A stretch of 64,000 nucleotides of DNA from Streptococcus sp. CSL10205-OR2 (lineage in GTDB: Bacteria > Bacillota > Bacilli > Lactobacillales > Streptococcaceae), in assembly GCF_025660655.1 (NCBI RefSeq), contig NZ_JAOTIN010000001.1:124001-188000 (forward strand), given 5' to 3'. Made by a program: the position numbers and the translations under genes. Of this stretch, positions 55,566 to 64,000 are shown one piece after another; positions within the stretch are counted from its first letter, which is position 1, and the number at the start of each line of letters is the position of its first letter. Under the pieces are notes generated by a model. It made no database searches. It saw nothing but the letters and a program-made list of their open reading frames with translations, and had not been told where the DNA came from.

Positions 55566-56213
55566 CTAGTTAGAAAGTGCCAAATCAAGTGTTTGTCTTA
55601 ACCTTTTTGTGGTTTGATAGACATCTGGACTTTTGGAAATGGCTGAAATAATCGCAACACCATCTGCTTTTGCTTCTATGATAGAAGAAATGACAGATTG
55701 GTTGATACCACCAATAGCAACAATGGGAAGATCTGGATTGATTTCTCTGATGGCTTTCGTTGTGCGATTACCAATAGGTGGTTTAGCATCTGCTTTAGAT
55801 TGTGTTGCTTGAAAAGGTCCTACACCAATATAATCGACAAGTTCAATCGCTGATTGTTGATATTCTGCCATGGTACTGACTGATAAACCAATGATTTTAT
55901 GGGGAAGTCGTTTTCTTGCTTCTTTAACAGCAATATCCCCTTGACCGATATGAAGGCCGTCAGCATCAATTGCTTCCACCAAATCAATATCATCATCAAT
56001 GATAAAAGGAACATGATAACGATGACACAAGGTTTGTAATTGCTGCGCCATTTTTTTCTTATCCTCTTTTATTAAAGCATTTGATCCTTTTTCGCGAAAT
56101 TGAAAAAGAGTAATGCCTCCTTTTAAGGCTTCTTCAACAACTGACAGAAGATTATTTTGTGGGCAATCAGCCGTGCCACAGACAAAGTAAAGTTTTAAAT
56201 TATCTTTAATCAT
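55566..56213 (-). CDS. thiE: Thiamine-phosphate synthase
   Basis: A 215-residue TIM-barrel enzyme that joins HMP-pyrophosphate and thiazole phosphate into thiamine monophosphate. Typical boxes are [29 protein letters not shown] and AIGGINQ. It is the last gene of the operon and overlaps thiM by eight bases. The pathway genes for making HMP and thiazole from scratch (thiC, thiG) are absent here, so the cell appears to rely on salvaged precursors. Confidence 0.95.
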   Translation of the reverse strand: MIKDNLKLYFVCGTADCPQNNLLSVVEEALKGGITLFQFREKGSNALIKEDKKKMAQQLQTLCHRYHVPFIIDDDIDLVEAIDADGLHIGQGDIAVKEARKRLPHKIIGLSVSTMAEYQQSAIELVDYIGVGPFQATQSKADAKPPIGNRTTKAIREINPDLPIVAIGGINQSVISSIIEAKADGVAIISAISKSPDVYQTTKRLRQTLDLALSN

Positions 56214-56994
56214 TAATGATTCTCTGCCTTTCTTTCATTTGATGAGATCTTATCTGATAAAGGCTATCTAAAAAAGCAACCTTAAAACTACCAGGCCCAG
56301 TTGTACTGGTTTTTTCTTGTGCCAATTCACCAGCGATATTATAGGCTAACATGGCCTCAGATAAACAATCTAGATAATCCTTTTCTTCAGAAAGACCGAT
56401 AAAAGCAGCTAATACAGCCCCCAGTAGACAACCTGTTCCTGTCACAAGAGGCATTAGAGGACTACCATTTTGAATGAGTCGCACCTGATTATTGACAGCA
56501 ATCGCATCAACTGGGCCCGTGACTACAACAGGTATGCTAAAAATAGTGCTAGCTTTTCGAGCCAAAGCACCAATATCTTCAACAAAACCACTATCAGCTC
56601 CTTTTGATGTTTGTTTTTCCCCGATTAAAGCCGCGATTTCACTGGCATTCCCCCGTAAGAGAGTGATGGGATAATGATTTAGCAGATCAAGAGATACTTT
56701 TAATCGAAAACGACTAGCTCCTGCAGCAACAGGGTCTAAAACGACTGGTACATGATTTTTTTTGGCAATGGTAATCGCATTTTGATAGAGTTGCCATTTA
56801 GCCGGTGTCAAGGTACCAATATTAATCAATAGAGCACTAGCGACTTTTAACAAATCCTCTAAATCCTCCTCATATTCACTCATGGCAGGAGATGCTCCTA
56901 AAGCCAATAAGCCATTGGCTGTAAAATTCTTGACCACATCATTGGTAATACAAATAACGAGGGGATTACTTTTCTTTAGTTTTTCTAAATACAT
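56206..56994 (-). CDS. thiM: Hydroxyethylthiazole kinase
   Basis: A 262-residue ribokinase-like enzyme that phosphorylates hydroxyethylthiazole with [18 protein letters not shown] and the anion-hole motif [12 protein letters not shown] (the catalytic Cys in GTGC) are present. It supplies thiazole phosphate to ThiE. Only three bases separate it from thiD. Confidence 0.95.
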   Translation of the reverse strand: MYLEKLKKSNPLVICITNDVVKNFTANGLLALGASPAMSEYEEDLEDLLKVASALLINIGTLTPAKWQLYQNAITIAKKNHVPVVLDPVAAGASRFRLKVSLDLLNHYPITLLRGNASEIAALIGEKQTSKGADSGFVEDIGALARKASTIFSIPVVVTGPVDAIAVNNQVRLIQNGSPLMPLVTGTGCLLGAVLAAFIGLSEEKDYLDCLSEAMLAYNIAGELAQEKTSTTGPGSFKVAFLDSLYQIRSHQMKERQRIIND

Positions 56995-56997
56995 TTT

Positions 56998-57792
56998 CTA
57001 TCCTTTATAGCTCAGATGATTGACAGGACCATGGCCCTTACCCAATTCCGGTGCATTTTTAATGGCTGAAGTGATAAATGCTTTAGCTGTTTTAACAGCT
57101 TCAACAATCGTTTTGCCTTTACCAAGTTCAGCTGTGGCTACAGCAGCAAATGTACAACCCGTTCCATGAGTATGAACAGTATCAATTCGCTCACTACTGA
57201 GCGTCATCAATCCCTCATTTTCTAAAAAGAGATAATCTTTAGCAAGACCTGTCGCATGACCTCCTTTAATAATGACATTTTTAACGTGATATTTATCTTG
57301 AATCTCATAACCTGCTTGGATGATACTAGCCTCATCAGGTAAAGAACGCCCCACTAAAACTTCTGCTTCTGGTAAATTTGGTGTTATAAGAGTTGCTAAA
57401 GGTAATAGTTTGCTTTTTAAGGCCAAAATAGCTTCTTCTTCAATCAAGCGATCACCACTTGTTGCCACCATAACTGGATCTAGGACGTAAGGTTTGGAAT
57501 AATCTTTCAAGTATGAAGCGACAATGTTTATTATCTCAACTTGAGCAAGCATGCCTGTTTTAATCGCTTGTGGTTCAATGTCTTCAAACACACAGGAAAG
57601 TTGTTGATCTACCATATCAGGTGTGATGTGTTGCACTGCTCTAACCCCTTGTGTATTTTGAGCAACAACACTAGTTACCACAGCCATACCATAGGTTTCT
57701 CTGGCTTGAAAACTCTTCAAATCAGCCATAATACCTGCCCCACCACTAGGGTCAGTACCTGCAATCGTTAAAACTGCATCTAATTTAGCCAT
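56998..57792 (-). CDS. thiD: Hydroxymethylpyrimidine (phosphate) kinase
   Basis: A 264-residue ribokinase-fold kinase that phosphorylates HMP twice to HMP-pyrophosphate. GTDPSGGAGIMADLKSF lines the substrate pocket and HTHGTGCTFAA is the catalytic end. It is one base from tenA, fitting salvage of HMP from thiamine breakdown. Pyridoxal kinase activity occurs in some relatives, but the operon settles its role. Confidence 0.95.
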   Translation of the reverse strand: MAKLDAVLTIAGTDPSGGAGIMADLKSFQARETYGMAVVTSVVAQNTQGVRAVQHITPDMVDQQLSCVFEDIEPQAIKTGMLAQVEIINIVASYLKDYSKPYVLDPVMVATSGDRLIEEEAILALKSKLLPLATLITPNLPEAEVLVGRSLPDEASIIQAGYEIQDKYHVKNVIIKGGHATGLAKDYLFLENEGLMTLSSERIDTVHTHGTGCTFAAVATAELGKGKTIVEAVKTAKAFITSAIKNAPELGKGHGPVNHLSYKG

Positions 57793-57793
57793 T

Positions 57794-58474
57794 TTAATCC
57801 TCCCAATCTTCTTGTGTCACTGCCATTTGGAAAAAACGTCTTTCATGTTGACAAGATTTGACAAAATTATCAACAAAAATGGCCTTATTTTCTTCAGAAA
57901 TGCTTTGCGAATAGTGCTCAATCATTCTAAAATAGTTATCCATCAATTCTTCAATCCAATCATCAGCATAGAAATCAACCCATTTTTTGAAAGGATGATC
58001 ATCTGCCAAATCATTTTCAGCATTTATTTTCTTAGCCACCTTGTAATAGATCCAAGGACATGGACCCATGGCTGATAGAGCACCTGAAATCCCATGTTCA
58101 TGAATATTGTAGTACATGTGTTTAATATAATGGTCTGCGGAAGGATACCACTTACTACCAGCAACAATACTACTATAAGATTTACCAGTATAGGCTGCCA
58201 ACACTTGGTGAGGGCCTTCTTGCCCTTCTAATTCTTCATTTAAAATCATTGACAATTGACCTATAAAGAAGCGCTTGTCAGTGACATTATCGGCTTTTGC
58301 CATACATAAAGCATAAATATCAGCAAATTTATTAAGATAGGCATAGTCAGCTTGTAAATAATGACAGACTGCTTTTGGGTCTAAATTACCATTAACAATT
58401 CCTTGAATGAAAGGATCGTTGTAGATAAGGTCAATATATTTTTCACCTTTTGCAATCATTTGTTCTTTTAACAT
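57794..58474 (-). CDS. tenA: Aminopyrimidine aminohydrolase TenA
   Basis: A 226-residue all-helical enzyme of the TenA family, in the form with an active-site Cys (Cys 139 in MGPCPWIY), Asp 43 (LQADYAYL) and a Glu near the C-terminus (QHERRFF). It hydrolyses aminopyrimidines from degraded thiamine to HMP, or thiamine itself. It feeds ThiD next to it. Confidence 0.93.
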   Translation of the reverse strand: MLKEQMIAKGEKYIDLIYNDPFIQGIVNGNLDPKAVCHYLQADYAYLNKFADIYALCMAKADNVTDKRFFIGQLSMILNEELEGQEGPHQVLAAYTGKSYSSIVAGSKWYPSADHYIKHMYYNIHEHGISGALSAMGPCPWIYYKVAKKINAENDLADDHPFKKWVDFYADDWIEELMDNYFRMIEHYSQSISEENKAIFVDNFVKSCQHERRFFQMAVTQEDWED

Positions 58475-58539
58475 TGTAAACTCCTTTTTTTATTGTTTGA
58501 TAACATCTCACCATAGATGAGAAATATTTTTTTCATCCT

Positions 58540-59208
58540 TTATAGAAATAATATGAGGATAGCTGAGACAACAGCTGTTGCTAACAGGAAATAATCTTTC
58601 ATGACAATGGGATAACGATGAGCATGTGTTCTCCTACTTTCTGAATCAAACCCCTTTGAAATCATTGCCATCTCTAAATGATCTACCCAGTAAATAGTTT
58701 TAAACAGTAAAGATAAGACTAACTTGGTTGATAATGGACCAACATGCTGTCCTCTTAATCTGAAAGCCAGACGATTTCTCTGATACTGTAATTTAATAAG
58801 TGGTAAGAGGTTGAAAACCGCAAATAAACCATAAGCAAATTTGCTGGGAAGTCTAAAACTCTGATGCAAAGATTCAATAAAGTCATAATTAGAATGGGAG
58901 ATATGAAAAAGCAACCCAATATTCATGAAGACGAGTGGTCGACAAGCAACTGTTAAAGATAAGATGACATCATGAGGATTTTTCCCCCAAATAAAGGTTC
59001 CTATGAAAATAGAAACACCCATTAAAAGACCAACAGCATTAAGCCATAAGAAGGCACGCTTAGATCCACCATAAAAGAGGTGGGCAAGAACAATAATCCC
59101 AAGTAAAAACAAGGTCAGCCAAAGGTTAAAACTAATACTAAAAGCAAAGGTTAAAATGAGTAAGCTGACAAAGGTCATCGCTGGGTGATAATTTTTAAGG
59201 TATAGCAT
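58540..59208 (-). CDS. ykoC: ECF transporter T component
   Basis: A 222-residue integral membrane protein with about five helices and the EcfT-type cytoplasmic region: SLHQSFRLPSKFAYGLFAVF and the Ala-Arg-Gly-like RLRGQHVG coupling helices that contact the ATPases. It is the YkoC-like part of a thiamine-precursor importer. Its start overlaps the ykoD stop by 14 bases. Confidence 0.88.
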   Translation of the reverse strand: MLYLKNYHPAMTFVSLLILTFAFSISFNLWLTLFLLGIIVLAHLFYGGSKRAFLWLNAVGLLMGVSIFIGTFIWGKNPHDVILSLTVACRPLVFMNIGLLFHISHSNYDFIESLHQSFRLPSKFAYGLFAVFNLLPLIKLQYQRNRLAFRLRGQHVGPLSTKLVLSLLFKTIYWVDHLEMAMISKGFDSESRRTHAHRYPIVMKDYFLLATAVVSAILILFL

Positions 59209-60481
59209 TTGTCACCTCCACAAATCGTGTCGCTAAGGTCTCTTTCAGTGCTTGGTCATGACTGGTGAAGATTAATCCACAATGATTTTCTTGACAATAG
59301 TTTAAAATCAAATCCATAATCGCTTGTGCATGGTAGGCATCTTGACCATAGGTTGGCTCATCAATCAAAACAAGAGAAGCCTGACTAGCCAGAATAATGC
59401 CAACCGCTAAACGCCGTTGTTGCCCTTGACTTAGTTGAAAAGGGGATAAATCTTTTTTCTCCCATAATTGCAGTGTTTCTAAAATGCTTTGTGTTTTTTT
59501 CTCATCCTGACAGGTTTGATAAATCTCTTCATAGACATTGGCAAAAATGAATTGCTCCAATGGGTTTTGAAACAAGAAAGTGATGGCAGACATATCTTTT
59601 TTAATCCCTTTGACTGCTCCTTTGTTCTTATAAATCCCTAAAAGGCCCAGGAAAAAGCTGGATTTCCCAATGCCACTTGGTCCATCTAAACAAAGCCTCT
59701 CACCTCTTTTTAAAGTGATATCTGGATAAAAAATCGTCTTATCCTTTGCCAACTGTACCTGAAACTGCTTGGTTTCTAGTAAGGTGTCTCCTAGAGCAAT
59801 CTTTTTGTCTTTTAATAGTAAAGGTGGAAAATATTGTTTTAAAACGTCATAGTTAACAGCTGATAAACCCTTTTCAAACCAATAATAAGTCGTCATCTTG
59901 CCTTCGTAATAATCAATCAAATGATCAATCACAATCAAAATAGCATTGGTTTGTTCTTGATAGGCCAAAACATCACCTAACAGCTTTAAGGCACTTTTTT
60001 TATCAAGATTGGCAAAAGCTTCATCTAAGATCATGACCTTGGGATTTTTTAAAAAGATAGCTGCCAGAGATAGCCGTTGTTTTTCTCCTTGAGAAAGAGT
60101 GTTAATCTGACGATCATGATAATTGGCTAAGCCAACTTTTTGTAAGACTTGAGTGACTTTTTCAGCCATGGTTTCTGGATTTTCCTGCAAATTTTCTAAG
60201 ACAAAAAGCAATTCCAAAGCAACGGTATCCATACAAAACTGTAAATCTGGATTTTGAAAAATAAAGCCAACGTCTTTTGGCGAAATAGCCTTATCATCTA
60301 ATAACACTTGACCACTTGTAGGCTTTTTTAAACCTGCCAACAAAAAGGCAAGACTACTTTTACCACAACCTGAATAACCACCAATAAGGATTTTTTCTCC
60401 TGAATTGATTGAAAAATGCAAGCCCTCAAACAAAGGAGAATGATCTTGATAAGCATAGCTTAGATTCTCTACTAATAGCAT
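59195..60481 (-). CDS. ykoD: Double ATPase of the thiamine-precursor ECF transporter
   Basis: A 428-residue protein with two fused ABC ATPase domains. The first has Walker A GGYSGCGKSSLAF, signature LSQGEKQRLSLA and Walker B VMILDEAF; the second has GPSGIGKSSFFLG, LSQGQQRRLAVG and LVLIDEPTYG. The fused form matches YkoD of Bacillus. It powers uptake with YkoC and the S components YkoE and possibly ThiW. Confidence 0.93.
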   Translation of the reverse strand: MLLVENLSYAYQDHSPLFEGLHFSINSGEKILIGGYSGCGKSSLAFLLAGLKKPTSGQVLLDDKAISPKDVGFIFQNPDLQFCMDTVALELLFVLENLQENPETMAEKVTQVLQKVGLANYHDRQINTLSQGEKQRLSLAAIFLKNPKVMILDEAFANLDKKSALKLLGDVLAYQEQTNAILIVIDHLIDYYEGKMTTYYWFEKGLSAVNYDVLKQYFPPLLLKDKKIALGDTLLETKQFQVQLAKDKTIFYPDITLKRGERLCLDGPSGIGKSSFFLGLLGIYKNKGAVKGIKKDMSAITFLFQNPLEQFIFANVYEEIYQTCQDEKKTQSILETLQLWEKKDLSPFQLSQGQQRRLAVGIILASQASLVLIDEPTYGQDAYHAQAIMDLILNYCQENHCGLIFTSHDQALKETLATRFVEVTNAIP

Positions 60482-60484
60482 AGC

Positions 60485-61042
60485 TTAGCCTTTCTGACTA
60501 ATAGCATAGGAATTAAGAACACCACTGTTTTTAAGCTGATCACAAATCCCTTTAGTCACAAGGAAAAAGACGATAGATGACAAAGTTCTAACAGTAATCA
60601 TCACTAGATTATAAGTAAATCCAAAAGCGCCATAACTATTAGCATAATAAGACCATGCATAACTGAATAATGATGTTAAAATCGCTGACAAAACAAATGC
60701 TGGCCACTTGTAGTTTTTATAACCAAAAAAGGTAAAACCAAGTTCTGATCCTAATCCTTGAAGGGTTCCGATAATCAATACACTAGGACCAAACATTGAT
60801 CCCGCCAATACTTCCACTAAAGCTGCCAAGATTTCAGTAATCAAGGCTGTTCCAGGTTTTCTTAAAATATAGATAGCCATAGGTGCCGCAACAAACCAAA
60901 CACCATAAATAATTTCATAAGCCACAGGACCAATAAAAGGAACAAAAATACCGGCAAAATAGGCGGCCCCCAAATAAATAAGGCCTAATACAACTGATAA
61001 TAAAGCAATTAGTAAAACATCTTTCAATGTTATTTTTTTCAT
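60485..61042 (-). CDS. ykoE: ECF S component, YkoE family
   Basis: A 185-residue substrate-binding membrane protein with six helices. Family motifs are GPVAYEIIYGVWFVAAP and ALVEVLAGSMFGPSV. YkoE types take up hydroxymethylpyrimidine or thiamine. It follows thiW closely and precedes ykoD by three bases. Confidence 0.92.
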   Translation of the reverse strand: MKKITLKDVLLIALLSVVLGLIYLGAAYFAGIFVPFIGPVAYEIIYGVWFVAAPMAIYILRKPGTALITEILAALVEVLAGSMFGPSVLIIGTLQGLGSELGFTFFGYKNYKWPAFVLSAILTSLFSYAWSYYANSYGAFGFTYNLVMITVRTLSSIVFFLVTKGICDQLKNSGVLNSYAISQKG

Positions 61043-61055
61043 TTCATCATTCTCC

Positions 61056-61610
61056 TTAAGATATAAAAATAGTTTGTAGACGTGTAAATAAAGGGAGTCG
61101 TTTCAACCCTTGAATCAAGAACATCCCAATGATACCACCGATAATCGTTGCCCCAACAAATCTTGGAGTAAACAAGAAAAGAGACTGAGCGGCTGCTGCT
61201 TTGGCTAAAAGTTCACTATCTCCTTGGGCACTAAAAGTCCAGTACCACACCATAACAGGTGCTGATAAAATGGAACCTATTAAACCAGTCCCTATAAATT
61301 CTCCCAACCATGATGCCCAATCTTTTTTCCACAATCGGTAACACACTCCAGCTAAGAATGCCCCTGGCCCTGCTCCTAAAATAGCTAAAGGAGCTACTGC
61401 AGCGACACCTGATTGGGTTAAAATTCTAATAACTGCTGTTATTAAAGCCATGATTAAAGCATAGACAGGCCCCATGAGAATCCCTGCTATCACATTAACC
61501 ACACTGGACATAAAAGCCATCCCTTCGATCCGAAAAATCGGACTTAAAAACACATCAAGTGCAATCATAATCGCTAGCACTGATAGTTTTGTCGTTTTAT
61601 GATTAACCAT
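61056..61610 (-). CDS. thiW: ECF S component ThiW (thiazole uptake)
   Basis: A 184-residue membrane protein of the ThiW family, thought to bind hydroxyethylthiazole. Helices hold MSSVVNVIAGILMGPVYAL and ILTQSGVAAVAPLAILGAGP. I start at MVNHKTTK because AGGGGAAGTG precedes it; a longer frame would begin inside the riboswitch terminator. It is the first gene of the operon. Having both ThiW and YkoE with one ATPase module suggests the two S components share it. Confidence 0.88.
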   Translation of the reverse strand: MVNHKTTKLSVLAIMIALDVFLSPIFRIEGMAFMSSVVNVIAGILMGPVYALIMALITAVIRILTQSGVAAVAPLAILGAGPGAFLAGVCYRLWKKDWASWLGEFIGTGLIGSILSAPVMVWYWTFSAQGDSELLAKAAAAQSLFLFTPRFVGATIIGGIIGMFLIQGLKRLPLFTRLQTIFIS

Positions 61611-61670
61611 CACTTCCCCTTTCATGGACTTGAAATGGTAACAAGCTAAAACAAACCTATTGAAATATAA

Positions 61671-61698
61671 AAACCCCATTTGCAAGCAAACGGGGTTT
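61671..61698 (-). terminator. Riboswitch-controlled intrinsic terminator
   Basis: AAACCCCGTTTG pairs with CAAATGGGGTTT around a CTTG loop and is followed by T residues on the minus strand. It lies about 85 bases past the TPP aptamer and before the thiW binding site, the normal place for the switch. Confidence 0.8.
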
Positions 61699-61716
61699 GA
61701 ATCATCAATTAGATAA

Positions 61717-61730
61717 TGAAAGCGCTTTAT
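61717..61730 (+). promoter_or_regulatory. cre-like sequence in the thi leader
   Basis: TGAAAGCGCTTTAT matches the cre consensus at 13 of 14 positions. It lies between aptamer and terminator, so it may be a CcpA roadblock or a chance part of the RNA switch. Confidence 0.45.
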
Positions 61731-61784
61731 ATTTCACAAAGAAAAAAAGTACTTTCCCGTCACAAAAAACTCTCATGACGGCAC

Positions 61785-61857
61785 ACATTTCCCTGCGACA
61801 GTACTAACTGTATCAGGTTCAATGGGTATAATCTCAGCTGTTAAGCACCCCAAATGT
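61785..61857 (-). ncRNA. TPP riboswitch aptamer
   Basis: Read on the minus strand, the conserved thiamine pyrophosphate core is complete: GGGGTGC, GCTGAGATTATACCC, GAACCTGATACAGTTAG and GCAGGGAAATGT, with a P1 helix of ACATTT against AAATGT. When TPP is bound, the downstream terminator should form and shut the operon. Confidence 0.95.
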
Positions 61858-61878
61858 CCTATTTAATTTTACAACTTG

Positions 61879-61907
61879 ATAATAACACAATTTTAAAAAA
61901 TTCTCAA
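61879..61907 (-). promoter_or_regulatory. Promoter of the thiamine operon
   Basis: A -35 TTGAGA and -10 TATTAT are spaced by 17 bases on the minus strand, about 22 bases before the aptamer. Confidence 0.65.
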
Positions 61908-61919
61908 GAGTTTGTGAAA

Positions 61920-62573
61920 TTAATGAGTAAAAATAGTGCTGATTAATTTGGGTAAATCACTAAATTGAGAAAAGCGAAAATCAATAAAATCTTTTTGTTC
62001 TTCTAAAGGATAGACAGCATTTTCAAAATATAGTGTTGTGATGCCGAGCGTTTTTGCTTCTTTCAAATTTTGCCAAGAATCCTCAACCATCACAAGATGA
62101 TGAGGTGAGACACCAATATCACACGCTACTCTTTGCAAGAAATCACTTGTTTTATCTTGAAAGTTAAAATCAAAAATGCTATAGACGGCCTCAAAAAATG
62201 GTAAAAGGGAATTGCTCTCCAATCCTTTTAAGGCTAAGTGACTCTCATTACTAGTCACAGCAACCAACTCGTAACCGTCTTCTACCAACGTTTCAAGTGT
62301 TGAGAAAACATCTGGCATCAAGGTTACTTTCTCATAAGCCTTAACAAGTAGCCTGTCTTTTTCTCGTCTCAAATCCTCTAAAGTCCAATCGTTGCCCAAA
62401 AGAGATAGCAAATAGTCTTCTGCTTGAGTCATGGTACTATGCCATAGTTTTTGACGAATAGTCGTTGTTAAGCTGAGCTCATTTTGAGCAAGTAACATTT
62501 CAACCACTTGATCCCAGATAGGATAGGAATCAAAAATCACACCATCCAAATCCATAAAAATAACTTTTTTCAC
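61920..62573 (-). CDS. HAD family hydrolase
   Basis: A 217-residue haloacid dehalogenase-type phosphatase. Motif I is FMDLDGVIFDS (nucleophile Asp 7, acid Asp 9), motif II VAVTSNE, motif III Lys in FQDKTSDF and motif IV MVEDSWQN; a helical cap sits between I and II. It resembles phosphoglycolate phosphatase or beta-phosphoglucomutase-like enzymes. I start at the GTG at 62573, eight bases after AAAGGAG; a GTG nine bases earlier abuts the site. It lies downstream of an ABC importer gene whose class can carry phosphorylated compounds, so a sugar-phosphate substrate is possible. Confidence 0.85.
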   Translation of the reverse strand: MKKVIFMDLDGVIFDSYPIWDQVVEMLLAQNELSLTTTIRQKLWHSTMTQAEDYLLSLLGNDWTLEDLRREKDRLLVKAYEKVTLMPDVFSTLETLVEDGYELVAVTSNESHLALKGLESNSLLPFFEAVYSIFDFNFQDKTSDFLQRVACDIGVSPHHLVMVEDSWQNLKEAKTLGITTLYFENAVYPLEEQKDFIDFRFSQFSDLPKLISTIFTH

Positions 62574-62662
62574 GATACCCACTCCTTTAACATCATCATA
62601 TCACAAGAAAATAAAAGACTCAATGCTGTTTATTCTCTAACTATTTTGAGGACTCTAAACAA

Positions 62663-62696
62663 AAACCAATTCTCGCACAAAGACAAGAATTGGTTT
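62663..62696 (-). terminator. Terminator of the ABC permease operon
   Basis: AAACCAATTCTTG pairs with CGAGAATTGGTTT around an eight-base loop and runs into T residues on the minus strand. Confidence 0.8.
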
Positions 62697-62717
62697 GATA
62701 TCATGGCACGAAACTCT

Positions 62718-64000
62718 TTATGACATGCTAATACTATCACTCTTAGAAACTTTCATAAATAAAAGAAGTGAGAGGACAGTGAAAATAGTTAGTAAGGTTG
62801 ATAAAGCAGCAGCAATACCATAATTTCCTCTAAGAACTTCCGTATAGATGGCTACTGTCATAGTCTTTGTTCGCACATTATAAAGTAAGATAGAGGTTGA
62901 TAACTCAGAAATCATCGTAATCCAAGATAAGATAGCGCCTGCAATAATCCCTGGCATCATCATAGGAATTGTGACCTTAACAAAGGTATTTAAGCGTGAA
63001 GAACCAAGACTAGCTGCGGCTTCTTCAATACTAGGTGATATCTGTTGCAAGGCCGCTACTGATGAACGGATGGTATAAGGTAAACGCCTTACCGAAAACG
63101 AAATCACCATAATCAGCGATGTCCCGATAATGGCAAGAAAACCAGTCCCACCAATACCAGTATTAAAAGCTGTGATAAAGGCAATCCCAAGAACCGTTCC
63201 AGGAACAATATAAGGCACCATGCTCATACTATCAATCAAGGAAGTAAAGGCATTGCGTTTACGAACACTCAAGTAAGAAATAAAAGTAGCAAAAATAACA
63301 ACCACAACGAGAGCCATAAAAGGAATACGTAAGGTGTTTAAAATACTTGAGCCCATGCGATCAAAGGCCTGTTGATAACTATTTAAAGAATAGCCTGGCA
63401 CAAAAATCATGCCTGAGGTTTTTAAAAATGAAGTGTAAATTAGGTAGGTTTGTGGCATGACAGATAAACCAATAACGCCATAAACCCACAAGTAAATCAT
63501 AAACTTCTGGAGTCCTTGAACAGGTTTTGCTTCAATCGGGTGAAGAGAATTCATGCTAAAACTGTTTTTATGGGCAATGTATTTTTGCACCAAGAAGATG
63601 GTTAAAGCAATGATAATCGCGATAATCGCAAGAGCTGAAGCAAAGGCAGAGTTGCCACCCACTTCACTGATAAACTGCGTGTACACGAGCACAGGGAAGG
63701 TACGATAACCCTCACCGATTAACATCGGTGTCCCAAAGTCTGAGAAAGCTCTCATAAAGACTAAAAGAGCTGCCGCTAAAAGCGTTGGTACCAAAAGAGG
63801 TAACACAATTTTCGTAAGCCGACTAATTCCCTTCACTCCCATACTTTCAGCTGCTTCTAAAAGAGAATTATCCATACTCTTTAAAGCGCCACTCACATAT
63901 AAAAAGACTAAAGGAAAAAGTTGAAGGGTAAACACAAGAACAATGCCAAAGAAACCATAAATATCAATGTTTGGAAAGCCTAGTGTATTAATCAAAAATT
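62718..64000 (-). CDS. Two-lobed ABC importer permease, 5' part outside window
   Basis: At least 427 codons are in the window; the N-terminus lies beyond the right edge. The protein is a fusion of two permease halves, each with the EAA loop that meets the ATPase: EAAESMGVKGISRLTKIVLP and EEAAASLGSSRLNTFVKVTI. This form is found in iron(III), spermidine-like, 2-aminoethylphosphonate and hexose-phosphate (AfuB/FbpB) importers. The window lacks the binding protein and ATPase, so the substrate cannot be told. It is the last gene of its operon, followed by a terminator, then the HAD phosphatase. Confidence 0.85.
   Translation of the reverse strand, partial: FLINTLGFPNIDIYGFFGIVLVFTLQLFPLVFLYVSGALKSMDNSLLEAAESMGVKGISRLTKIVLPLLVPTLLAAALLVFMRAFSDFGTPMLIGEGYRTFPVLVYTQFISEVGGNSAFASALAIIAIIIALTIFLVQKYIAHKNSFSMNSLHPIEAKPVQGLQKFMIYLWVYGVIGLSVMPQTYLIYTSFLKTSGMIFVPGYSLNSYQQAFDRMGSSILNTLRIPFMALVVVVIFATFISYLSVRKRNAFTSLIDSMSMVPYIVPGTVLGIAFITAFNTGIGGTGFLAIIGTSLIMVISFSVRRLPYTIRSSVAALQQISPSIEEAAASLGSSRLNTFVKVTIPMMMPGIIAGAILSWITMISELSTSILLYNVRTKTMTVAIYTEVLRGNYGIAAALSTLLTIFTVLSLLLFMKVSKSDSISMS

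Noticed and set aside
61611..61685. N-terminal extension of thiW starting at 61685
   Set aside because: That start lies inside the terminator hairpin of the riboswitch and has no ribosome binding site; 61610 has a good one.

Overview
The window looks like chromosome from a low-GC Streptococcus of the pyogenic group. Support comes from the YSIRK/GS-type signal peptides with LPXTG wall anchors, the linked pairs pepX-glpF and rnhC-lepB, a CppA protein, a histidine-triad lipoprotein, and CcpA-type cre sites and extended -10 promoters throughout. I cannot fix the species. No insertion sequence, prophage or CRISPR array was seen.

Layout. Bases 1-5.8 kb hold housekeeping genes (cvpA, zapA, rnhC, lepB, recD2) with a class B-type sortase between zapA and rnhC. 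Bases 5.8-31.1 kb are the striking part: three consecutive leftward genes for giant wall-anchored glycosidases of 2827, 3458 and 1977 residues. They carry GH20+GH29, GH2+GH20 and GH31 catalytic domains, many discoidin-type (F5/8 C) carbohydrate-binding modules and, in the third, a dockerin beside a cohesin-like domain. Their C-terminal 260-320 codons and their terminators are near copies of each other. Each has its own promoter with a cre-like site close to the predicted transcription start. Together they look like a carbon-regulated surface machine for stripping fucose, galactose, N-acetylhexosamine and possibly alpha-GalNAc from host glycans.

Bases 31.4-42.8 kb carry a small membrane protein, dinB, pfl, a GNAT protein, an unusual lipoprotein, a beta-lactamase-fold hydrolase, cppA, glpF, pepX and a DIP1984-family gene. 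Bases 42.8-47.2 kb hold a degenerate tRNA-like remnant, a histidine-triad lipoprotein behind two AdcR-like boxes, a membrane protein with a 60-bp start duplication, and a GNAT gene.

Bases 47.4-55.4 kb form the L-ascorbate regulon: ulaABCDEF as one leftward operon, a PRD regulator, and ulaG as a separate unit. A 31-bp element sits at the same distance from the -10 of both ulaA and ulaG and is the likely regulator site. Bases 55.5-61.9 kb form a thiamine salvage and uptake operon (thiW-ykoE-ykoD-ykoC-tenA-thiD-thiM-thiE) behind a TPP riboswitch with an intrinsic terminator. The window ends with a HAD phosphatase and the 3' part of a two-lobed ABC permease gene.

All family calls rest on reading motifs by eye; no database search was possible. 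Starts were moved where a ribosome binding site or promoter decided the matter (lepB, pepX, ulaB, ulaE, thiW, the HAD gene, the 31.4 kb membrane protein and the 36 kb lipoprotein).
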